Assembly (NCBI RefSeq): GCF_000247815.1 | Contig: NC_021672.1 | Location: forward strand, 70,157,192-70,221,191 | Reading direction: 5' to 3' | DNA: 64,000 nt | Origin: Ficedula albicollis | Lineage: Eukaryota; Chordata; Aves; Passeriformes; Muscicapidae | In this document: piece by piece, positions 13,670 through 64,000 of the stretch | How positions within the stretch are numbered: the stretch's first letter is position 1 | How the letters are laid out: each line of letters starts with the position of its first letter | Notes under the pieces: generated by a model | Told to the model about the DNA's origin: nothing | Database searches by the model: none | What the model saw: only the letters and a program-made list of their open reading frames with translations | Made by a program: the position numbers and the translations under genes

Positions 13670-13925
13670 ATGTTCTGTTTTCCAACCAGAATCTGGAAGA
13701 AAAAACAAAGTGGGGCAAAGAAGCCTCTGGACCAATTCCAAAGAAGCAGTACCCTGGGAAGTTTTACCTAACCAACTACTCTCCTAATTGGACAATATAA
13801 GATAGGTCAACTAACCTTATAAAAATTATAGAATTACTGTACCACACGCAGGTTTTGCCATATTTTGTACCTGAAAGCTTTCAAGTAAAGGTTTTCTTTT
13901 ATGTTATCATTCTAACATGTTTGGG
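13670..13925 (+). mobile_element. Possible ERV-type LTR remnant
   Basis: The order of motifs resembles U3-R-U5: gcctctggaccaattcc and taattggacaatataagata, a TATA-like ccttataaaaatt near 13820, then caggttttgccatattttgt and a weak poly(A)-like tcaagtaaag before a T-rich end. No protein-coding retroviral sequence lies beside it and no target-site duplication was identified. It could equally be unique sequence; the call rests on composition and motif order only. Confidence 0.35.
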
Positions 13926-16264
13926 AAGGTTTGTTCTATTTCCAGGCAACAATAGTTTCAGGCTTGTTGCACTCTCACACTTCAGTATCTTGGTTAATAA
14001 GGCCCATGCCCTTTAACACACAATTTTCTCAGTCAGTCACTTTTGTGGTTCTGGTTTGATAACTCTTTTACTGAGATAGCCAACATCAAATGTTCAACAG
14101 GAAAGAGTAAAAAAGAGCTATGGGCTTTCAAATGCTGGTTGACTCCTACACATTTGCTTTGGGAAGGATCTGTATTAAATATTCGAATATGATAATCTTT
14201 AAAATGTCCAGTTCCTCTCTGAATCTTATCAAATTCTTGCCCTCAACAGTGTCCCATAACAGTGAGGAGGCCATCAGATTTACAGGAACTTAATGAACCA
14301 GAAATTACTTTGAATTTCTTTTTAGTCACACATGTTTCCTTACAATAGGAACCCTGCTCATATCAACTGCCTCCAAAACACCAGTCTAATGCCCTACAGT
14401 TGAGATGAGCCATTAAGACAGCTAGAAAATGCTGTGGTATTCTGCAGTGAAGAGTGAAGAAGTGGGGAGAAGCAGCTAGCTGTTAGACAGTACTCTTGGA
14501 AACAGTGCCTTTTTGAGATCTCCAACTCTCAGTTCCAGGTTGACTGGAATCAAAAATAGATCTATCACAGGAGGGAGGTGATAGAAGGAGTAAGGTCTGC
14601 AGCTAACCTTAGCTACGTTGTGTCACAGCTCCATTGGCAGGTAGAGGTAGCACTGAGCTTCATTTTGGGGGAGTCAGGGGACTGCAACTGGCCTTTCATT
14701 AACTTAGGTTTGCTAAATAGTTCCTGTTTGTGCTTCTCCGGTGCTTATTTTATGAAAGATAACAGCCAGTAAAACTTCATCTGTGATGACTTCAGTTCTT
14801 CTTTGACTCTTTCTGCCTTTAATCTTCCCCTCCTAGGCCATGATTTTCTGTGATTCCATCTGTTCTCTTGGCAGTTATCCGAAAAAAGGCAAGATAGAGA
14901 CAAGTGGCAAAAGACTCCAGGAAAGCTGAGATATCCAGCACTAGAAAGAGTGACTTTTGGTCAAAGCCTCTGGCTTTTCATCAAATGGTGGAGTTTTAAA
15001 GAAAAACCAGAAAGGCTGTATGAGTTGGACTAGTTATTTACTGATAGAACATTGCTTGTTTCACACTGTCAGATTTCTAGGAACTGCTGTGTGCTTGGGC
15101 CAAGGGCAGGGCTATTGGATATGCAAGCCAGTAGGGCTCAAGGATCAGGATCCAGAGGTTAGTAGGTACTGGCAGTTGGGGAACCCAGTGATCTTCATTT
15201 ATGGAGCATGCCAGCAGTCCTACACAACTGACCAGAGCAGTGGGATAGGTGCAGGGGTGTTGCACCATGGCAGAGCAAAGTACAGGTACATGGTACACTC
15301 TGTGTACTTGTAGCAAGAACAATTTTCATTCTGTCTTGTTTTGGCATGTCTTGTAGTCTAAAATCATTCATGCAGAAAAGCACAGAGCTGCTCTTTATCT
15401 TTGGGAACAGGTCACCCAGGACATATGTTTAATTAAAGCTGACTGCTGGAGAGCAGGGAGCACCACCATTTTCTGTAGGCTATCTGGGCCGGGGGTTTGC
15501 TTTTGTGGGGGTGCAGGAGAACCAAAAGAGGTTAGGTTTGTTTACCATGACACAGCTCTCAGCAGAGGAGCATCTCTATTTCAAGACAGCCCTCATCAGT
15601 GCTAAACTAGTGGGCACTGACGCTTAGGGGGCAACACTCACTTAGCAGAAAGCCCCAGGCACTTGTCCAAAAGGAAGATACAGCTTTAAGGGACTTTTAG
15701 GAAAGTTTGCTCCATTTGGCCCTGTGATGTGCAAGCTACAGAGACTTTCAATTTTTAGACCTCAGTTGTTGTTCCCTCTGCAACACCAGTTTTTAAGAAA
15801 GGAAAAAGCTTATCTGCTTGGGATCAATCGGTGAAAGAACAAGGCAGCATGAGTCATGGAGCCCCTTTGCTGCACAGTCCAACTTTCTGAGAAGCCAGAG
15901 AGGTAGAGCTAGCTCCTGAGCTGACGAGACAGCTTGTGCTAGCCAGGAGGTTTGGCACAAACCTCTCTGAAGTTCATCACAGAGCAGGATTTGCTCTGGC
16001 TGGACAGTTCATTCACAGATACCCCTATCGAGGCTGCAGGACATCTCTTGTCAGGAGCAATGTTAAAAACAGCTGAATAAAATTCAGTCAGCTGTTTTCT
16101 CTCAGAGGAGAGAGGGATAATGTTTCAATTGACAGCGTGGGTAACTTCTGAGCCAAGCTATCTCTGCATTTAAGATGGGTCTGGATTGTCAAATCCTTGC
16201 CTCTGGAGCAAGCTAGATGGAGCAAGGCTGACAGGCTCAGGCTGTTCTCAGTCCTCCCTTTGCA

Positions 16265-16378
16265 TCTGTGCTTGCCCTTGTCCTCTGCTGCTGCTCTACA
16301 TACTGGTATCCTAGCGCTGGCCTGTGCTTGCCCTTGTCCTCTGCTGCTGCTCCACACGCTGGTATCCTAGCGCTGGCA
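16265..16378. repeat. Two-copy tandem duplication, 57-bp unit
   Basis: The block ctgtgcttgcccttgtcctc at 16265 recurs at 16322. About three transitions separate the copies (ctctacatactgg against ctccacacgctgg). Confidence 0.92.
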
Positions 16379-16395
16379 GCAATTACCCCAGCGTG

Positions 16396-16416
16396 CCTCC
16401 TCCTCCTCCTCCTCCC
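16396..16416. repeat. CCT trinucleotide tract
   Basis: A short pyrimidine tract (cctcctcctcctcctcct) directly downstream of the 57-bp tandem pair. Confidence 0.8.
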
Positions 16417-17779
16417 TGAGCCCCTTCCTCTCTTGCACCACCCAACTCACCCAGAACACCTTTGCTTCTAGCTGGTTGTCCCTTCCAAGCTTTCAGCAGT
16501 GTACACTCCAAGAGATAATAATTTGTTTATTTTTAAAGCAATAAATTGGAAACAGAAGAGTTCAGCATTATCCTGGCAGATGGGGAGAAATTATCTCCAC
16601 CATCACCTGCCTGATCTGCCTAGGATAGTGTGTGCTAAATTTCAGTCTATGTAATGGTTTGAGGAAGGAAAAGTAGAGGATGAACAAAAAAATGCAGGCA
16701 AAAAAACAAGCCCTTTTAATTGGTTGACCATTGCCACCTACCAGAATTTTAAAAGAAACAAAGTTACAGATCCACACTCCAAAATAATGAATGAAGTTAC
16801 ATTGCCTCCCTACCTGTTTTTCAATCATGCTTTCTAGGGTTTAACTTCTCAGAGGCCACATATTCAAGTTATGAGTTTCTGGCTTATGAAGTAAGATTTG
16901 TTTTAAAACACAACAAAAAGACATCATAGAAAGGCAAAGAAAAAACAACAAACCACCATCAAAAGTGTTACCCTAACTTATGACAGATACTAAACATGTC
17001 AAGGCTCACTTCAAACCTCAAACTTGCAAAAGTTGACAACACTACAAGAGGATAAAATCCAGGTAGCCACCAGACACCACAACCCTGCCAGGCCCTCTTG
17101 AATCACAGCAACAAAAATAACATCTTACCTGAAGACTTCACAGCATTAGGAAGACAGTTGCTTTCCTGGAGCACTTCCTCGAGGCTTAGAAGTGGCAGTG
17201 AGGCTCTAGGACACTTGCCTTTTGCAGCCAAATGAAAGCTGCTTTGGCCTGAGAACACACAACCTCTTCAGATGGGAATGGGTCAACTTCTTCCACAGGT
17301 TAACCCTCTCCCTGCTCCTGCCTGAGGGGCACAACTATTCCAGAGATCTTAGCATCTCAGAGGTTCAGGACAACTCTGGTTTGGGCAGAAAGCACCCAAC
17401 GCTGGTTTTGAGCACACATAAGAAATCATGAGAACAAGAGCCAAGAGCTGACTGCAGCTGTGCTGTGCAGTGTGTGCTCACTCTGAGGAGGATCTGGGTG
17501 ATGTTTTTTTCTTAAAACACCCACAGGAGACAGAGCCTAAAGTCTTGAAATTTCACACCACTCTTCCTTTTCCAGTTTCCCTTTTCTTTGTGTTTGATAA
17601 TTAACTAGCAAGGCAATTCATCTATATACAAGTTTCTGTTTCTCAGTCTTTTGTCCATCCTTGTTCCTTCCTCTTTTTCCCTATGTTTCCCTATGATTTC
17701 CCTCCCTCTTGTTTGCTTTCTTCATGTGCAATTAGGAATTGAAATTGTGCATCTGCTGTTCGAATAAAAACAGAGAACA

Positions 17780-18011
17780 CTTCATTTAGGGAAATGCTTG
17801 AATTAGAAATGGGTGAAATGTGGGGTGTCTATTTTTTTAAATATTCTATTTGGTAGTTGTTGAAAGCTCTGGAGCACAAATCTTACGAGGAGCAGCTTCA
17901 TTTAGGGAAATGCTTGAATTAGAAATGGGTGAAATGTGGGGTGTCTATTTTTTAAAATATTCTATTTGGTAGTTGTTGAAAACTCTGGAGCACAAATCTT
18001 ACGAGGAGCAC
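17780..18011. repeat. Two-copy tandem duplication, 116-bp unit, overlapping a CR1 5' end
   Basis: The block cttcatttagggaaatgctt at 17780 recurs at 17896. The copies differ by little more than one base in a T run (ttttttta/tttttaaa) and one transition (gaaagctc/gaaaactc). The unit includes the first bases of the CR1 copy (ctggagcacaaatcttacga), so the duplication is younger than that insertion. Confidence 0.92.
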
Positions 18012-18378
18012 CTGAGGCACAGGAGAAAAGGAGGCTGAGGAGTGACATTACCACTCTCTACAACTCTCTGAAAGGAGGTTGTACCCAGGTGGGGGTTGGA
18101 TTTCTCCCCAGTAACAGGTGGAAAGACAGGAAATGGCCCGAAGTTGAACCAGAGGAGGTTTAGATTGGTTATTAGGAAAAATTTCTTCACTGAAGGGGTG
18201 GTCAGGCATTGGATCAGGCTTGCCAGGGAAGTGGTGAAGTCACCACCCCTGAAAGTAGTCAAAAGACATGTAGATGGGGTGCTGAGGGACATGGTTTAGT
18301 GGTGGGCTAGGCGGTGTTGGGTTAATGGTTGGACTCAATGATCTTAAGGGCCTTTTTCAATATAAAGGGTTCTTTGTA
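17870..18378 (+). mobile_element. CR1 LINE, 5'-truncated 3' end
   Basis: Characteristic CR1 tail sequence in + orientation: ctctggagcacaaatcttac, aaaaggaggctgaggagtga, ctctctgaaaggaggttgta, ggaggtttagattggttatt, aggaaaaatttcttcactga, gccagggaagtggtgaagtc, gggacatggtttagtggtgg and, at the end, ttggactcaatgatcttaag. The element is 5'-truncated as most CR1 copies are. Its first bases are present twice because of a 116-bp tandem duplication. No functional coding sequence remains. Confidence 0.95.
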
Positions 18379-18759
18379 AATGACCAGTGTGATAGGATAT
18401 AGCAGCTGTAGTATTTGTGTGAGCCTGCTTGAATATGGACTCAAATATGATCCCACCACTTGCTCAGTCTCTTGCTCTCACTGTTAACATCAGAGGGGAA
18501 ACAGGCTGCCATCACTGTGGGGAGAATTCACCACCACTTCAGGTGAGATGAATTCTCCTGTTCATTGCCTGCTGCCTTCTCCTGCCTCGAGTGAAGCTCC
18601 GCTTGTGGCAGCAGCCATTGCACTGGGAGCTAATTAACTCCCTACCTCATTAAAAAAGGATCCTTCACCCCCTGGTCAGGTGCCTCAGGTGAAACCCTTG
18701 GACCTTGAGCCTTTTTCCCTCCAAGGGAGCCTCTCCCAGCCATGTTCAGGAGCCAGGCC

Positions 18760-19020
18760 GCAGCTGCCCAGCCCCGCCATTTCTCTGCCACTGCTCTGGA
18801 TTTTTTGGCGCACGGTAGTCACGCACTACCTACCTGTAGGGACATCTCGTGGCTCCTCCCACAGCTGAGGAATTTCTGCTACCTCTTGCTTGCTGTCCTG
18901 GGCCCGCCTGAAATTCGGCAGCCAGCAGCGCCCCCTGCTGGCCGTGACCGGAACTGCAGCCACGGGGAAGCGCCCGGAGAGCGGGAAGGGACTGGCTGGG
19001 CTTTGTGCGCTTGGGAGAGG
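18760..19020. promoter_or_regulatory. CpG-rich intronic patch, candidate regulatory element
   Basis: About 16 CpG dinucleotides fall in roughly 260 bp, the densest cluster outside the coding exons. The patch contains a consensus CTCF-type motif at 18927-18941 and GC-rich sequence such as gaagcgcccggagagcggga. Open frames across it (for example 18742-19062) look non-coding. It may be an insulator, enhancer or alternative promoter. It ends where LTR-like sequence appears to start. Function is inferred from composition only. Confidence 0.4.
18927..18941 (-). promoter_or_regulatory. CTCF-type binding motif
   Basis: Read on the minus strand this is ccagcagggggcgct, an excellent fit to the vertebrate CTCF core consensus CCASYAGRKGGCRS. 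CTCF anchors chromatin loops and insulates enhancers. Occupancy cannot be known from sequence. Confidence 0.6.
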
Positions 19021-19915
19021 TGCTTGTGTGAGACAAAAGTTCATCAAAAGCCAAGACAATGAGGAATGCCTGACATTTGCTATGCTTGTAAAAATCGAGA
19101 GGAGAGGCAGACTGGTTTGTGATAAACGGAGACAGAACTTGCAAACAGGGTGAGGGGTGCACGGCTACCAGTGATAAGTGGTAAATCCAAAAACTTAAAC
19201 CAACAAGAATTAATCTCAGGGTCTGGAATGTGCCCAAGAGGCTAAGACACATGCTCTGGAGACAAAGTTGAAAAGCTCAAGTGCAATGAAGAATTTGGAA
19301 GCCTTCATCAGAGACCCCTGATGACCTCTGAACTGGGGAGGCGCAAGCCCAAAAGGACTTTTGGTTCATTTTAATACAAAGCAAGGGTAGGTGAGACTAG
19401 GCGGGGCCTATGCATCAGGCATTGTGTAATCCTAAACTTTTAGGGAATAAACAGAGCAGTAATTTGAAGTTTTGGTGTGGATGCTTTGGGAGGTGTGCAT
19501 GCTTTGGGACAAATTATCCCCCAGCGCTGAATAAATGCATACCTACTTTATAACTCTCGTTTCTCACGAGTTAGTGAGTCTTTTCTGTATATCTGTTGTG
19601 CATACACACACCAGTAAAGAACTGCTCTTAGTCCTTTTGATGCCTTAAGGTTTAAGTTTTTCTGTTCTGCTTGGATATGCAGCTTTTAGTTATTAAGCTG
19701 CTATTATATTAATAATTATCCCCCAGCGCTGAATAAATGCATACCTACTTTATAACTCTCGTTTCTCACGAGTTAGTGAGTCTTTTCTGTATATCTGTTG
19801 TGCATACACACACCAGTAAAGAACTGCTCTTAGTCCTTTTGATGCCTTAAGGTTTAAGTTTTTCTGTTCTGCTTGGATATGCAGCTTTTAGTTATTAAGC
19901 TGCTATTATATTAAT
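19021..19915 (+). mobile_element. Probable ERV LTR (solo), its 3' part tandemly duplicated
   Basis: The stretch has the look of an avian endogenous-retrovirus LTR: a long non-coding U3-like part, a poly(A) signal aataaa at 19530-19535, and a following block with tttataactctcgtttctca and cgagttagtgagtcttttct, which I associate with songbird ERV LTR ends. The 202 bp containing the signal are present twice (19512 and 19714), so a second aataaa sits at 19732. No gag, pol or env sequence is visible. Boundaries and subfamily are uncertain. Confidence 0.5.
19512..19915. repeat. Two-copy tandem duplication, 202-bp unit, copies identical
   Basis: The block aattatcccccagcgctgaa at 19512 recurs at 19714, and I see no difference across the unit. 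This is the longest perfect direct repeat in the window. Each copy contains an aataaa. Confidence 0.95.
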
Positions 19916-19919
19916 ATTA

Positions 19920-20460
19920 TATTAAGGGTTACTAGGATCTTTTCACAGGGTGGTGAAGAATAAACAGTCCTATTCCAGCTGGGGACTCAAGGATAATCTC
20001 TTCAAACTTCAGGCCCTAAGCATAAACAATGTGAAAAGAGTAGGGCAAGCAAGCAAGCAAGGAGGACGAAACTTCATGATTTGAGGCTATTAATTGGACA
20101 GATGACTTCTGTATGCAAATGGACTAAAACCTATAAAAAACATGAGATCTCAAACTTCAGGCCCTAAGCATAAACAATGTGAAAAGAGTAGGGCAAGCAA
20201 GCAAGCAAGGAGGACGAAACTTCATGATTTGAGGCTATTAATTGGACAGATGACTTCTGTATGCAAATGGACTAAAACCTATAAAAAACATGAGATCTCA
20301 TGACCAAGCTCTCTTTTGCTTCCATCTTGGAGCCACCTGGACAGGGCCACAACTGTGGCACTGGTACTACCAGGGTGTGGCCCTTGAAGGCCCCTCAATA
20401 AATATCCATTTTATTCCTTTTAACTCTGTCTAGCCTCTGTTCCAGCTCCTCTAGGCATCA
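19920..20460 (+). mobile_element. Probable second ERV LTR (solo), with U3/TATA part duplicated
   Basis: Motif order fits an LTR: ttaattggacagatgacttc, a TATA-like acctataaaaaacatg, then tcttttgcttccatcttgga, a poly(A) signal aataaa at 20397-20402 (cccctcaataaatatccatt) and a terminal block tctagcctctgttccagctc ending in CA at 20460. I associate these blocks with songbird ERVL-like LTRs. A 148-bp tandem duplication repeats the upstream part including the TATA-like box. No internal retroviral genes are present. The 5' edge is uncertain. Confidence 0.6.
20002..20297. repeat. Two-copy tandem duplication, 148-bp unit, copies identical
   Basis: The block tcaaacttcaggccctaagc at 20002 recurs at 20150 with no difference seen. 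The junction (gagatct|caaacttc) shows only 1-2 bp of possible microhomology with the sequence before copy 1. It includes a small caagcaagcaagcaagg tract and duplicates the TATA-like box of the LTR. Confidence 0.95.
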
Positions 20461-21612
20461 CTTCCCCCATGTTTTTGGCTGAAAGCCCCTCAAGTTCAAA
20501 GTTAGAATAATTTGGAGGGAAGGGGGTCATGTTTTCCATTCCAAGGGAGGCTCCCACCTTCCTTGGCAGACATCTGTCTTTTAAACCGAGACACATTGAC
20601 TACAGAACTGACCAAAGCCTCCACTGAAACTGATTTAAGGAGGATATGAAGAAGAAAAAGTGGCAACCATTTGGTAACAAAACACCAAACCAATGAAGAG
20701 CAAGGAGACTCCAGACTCCAATAATGCTGTTGATCTGGACTGTCACGTGAGGTGAAGGGAGTTTAAATCATGAGGGTATAATTGTCCAGGGGTTTCTTTG
20801 GGGTCCCTCTTTTGAGGCATCAAGCTCAAGATACGAAATACCATAACTGACTTCTTGCAATAAACCTATCTAAGGGAAATGAGAGCCCAGTATCTAAAAT
20901 TTCTATAACACAAAGATTTCTTACTTTGGATGAAACATTTTATCTTTCTTATCTAATAAACACATTTTTAGTGTTTCGTTTTCCTGTTTTGCTAAAGTTG
21001 GTTACTTCTTAGGGTTTTGCTTTTCTCTTTTATGGTCTCTTTCTCTTGTCATGGTCTCAGTCCCCCTACTTGTGCTTGTCCCATCAGTGCTCCACTACTG
21101 GTCCTGGTAATTTCCAGCAGTGATGTTCTAAGGCCATTTCTGTGCTCTAGGGAAGTTTCACAAGAAATGTCTGCAGAGCTAATTTAGCCACTGGTAAGAA
21201 AACTTCAACTACTTCGCAATCTATAGGAAATATATGCAAGAAAAAACATTTAAGGACATGTTTCTGTCCCAAAAGAAATAGAATTAATGACAGACAAAAT
21301 TGTTTTTCATTAGATGCATGGGATTGTGAAATAAATGCTGCTAGAAGGAAAACTTTTGGTTTGTGCCCTTTTGCCCCATTCTCCACAGGTTGACATTAGC
21401 AGCAGAACAGGTAAGGTAAGGGAATAGAACTGTCAGCCCCCTTCTCTCTGCTTCCCTCCACCTTGGAGTAAAAAATGTTCTTGTAATAATTCGACTACTC
21501 TTTCAGCATCACTGGGAGTCACTGTCCCCTTGGAACAGCCCTAAAAATGGCATTCTCCCTTGAGCTTCTGCTGAGTGAACACTGACCCACTGTGGTTTGT
21601 TTTTTCTTACAG

Positions 21613-64000
<42,388 letters not shown>

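Larger units (their letters stand above)
1..21612. other. Large intron or 5' flank upstream of the first visible IQSEC3 exon
   Basis: No convincing coding exon is seen in these 21.6 kb. Open frames are short, lack splice context and resemble no family I know. Because the exon at 21613 begins with the third base of a codon, a coding exon must lie further upstream, so at least the right part of this stretch is intron. It holds a tRNA-derived SINE, two CR1 fragments, LTR-like blocks, a CpG-rich patch near 18.7-19.0 kb, a CA microsatellite near 10.56 kb and ten of the short tandem duplications. The rest is ordinary AT-leaning non-coding DNA in which I see nothing specific. Confidence 0.7.

Noticed and set aside
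16088..16471. Open frames on both strands with repeated peptide segments
   Set aside because: They arise from the 57-bp tandem duplication and the CCT tract.
18742..19062. 106-codon open frame in the CpG-rich patch, considered as an IQSEC3 exon or new gene
   Set aside because: No match to the expected IQSEC3 N-terminal sequence, no convincing splice context, and it runs into LTR-like sequence.
19021..20460. A complete endogenous retrovirus
   Set aside because: Only LTR-like sequence is present; no retroviral protein-coding remnants were seen between or beside the LTR blocks.

Overview
The window is vertebrate nuclear DNA, almost certainly from a bird and most likely a songbird. The grounds are CR1 LINE tails in + orientation, a tRNA-Ile-derived SINE with a CR1-type 3' end (the TguSINE1 type known from zebra finch), LTR-like blocks of avian endogenous-retrovirus type, and one conserved vertebrate gene whose small exons are spread over more than 42 kb of intron. 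There are no bacterial features: no operons, CRISPR arrays or prokaryotic promoters.

The only gene I can support is IQSEC3 (BRAG3/SynArfGEF), on the + strand and partial at both ends. Nine coding exons are visible: 21613-21693, 37893-38181, 44254-45332, 49354-49515, 58656-58778, 59361-59527, 61636-61775, 62736-62861 and 63973-64000 (cut by the window end). All have AG acceptors and GT donors, and all intron phases agree, giving 2195 nt (731 complete codons) without a frame break. They encode the end of the N-terminal region, the IQ motif, a Ser/Glu-rich linker, the whole Sec7 ARF-GEF domain with its catalytic glutamate, and the start of the PH domain. The first exons (N-terminal coiled coil) must lie left of the window. 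The rest of the PH domain and the C-terminus lie to the right.

Layout: 1-21612 is intron or upstream sequence with a SINE (about 4755-4900), a CR1 ORF2 fragment (about 6870-7160), a CR1 3' tail (about 17870-18378), a CpG-rich patch with a consensus CTCF-type motif (18927-18941) and an LTR cluster (about 19020-20460). 21694-37892 is a 16-kb intron. 38182-44253, 45333-49353 (with a third CR1 tail at 48231-48535) and 49516-58655 are further introns. 58779-63972 carries the closely spaced Sec7 and PH exons.

The most unusual feature is not a gene. At least 18 non-coding sites hold a direct, adjacent, exactly two-copy duplication with units of about 39-202 bp and copies from identical to roughly 8% diverged. 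Some are nested or abut one another. None touches an exon. This is either a real local duplication process or, for the identical pairs, an assembly artefact; reads spanning the junctions would decide. I found no undescribed gene system. Gene identity rests on remembered protein families, as no database search was possible.
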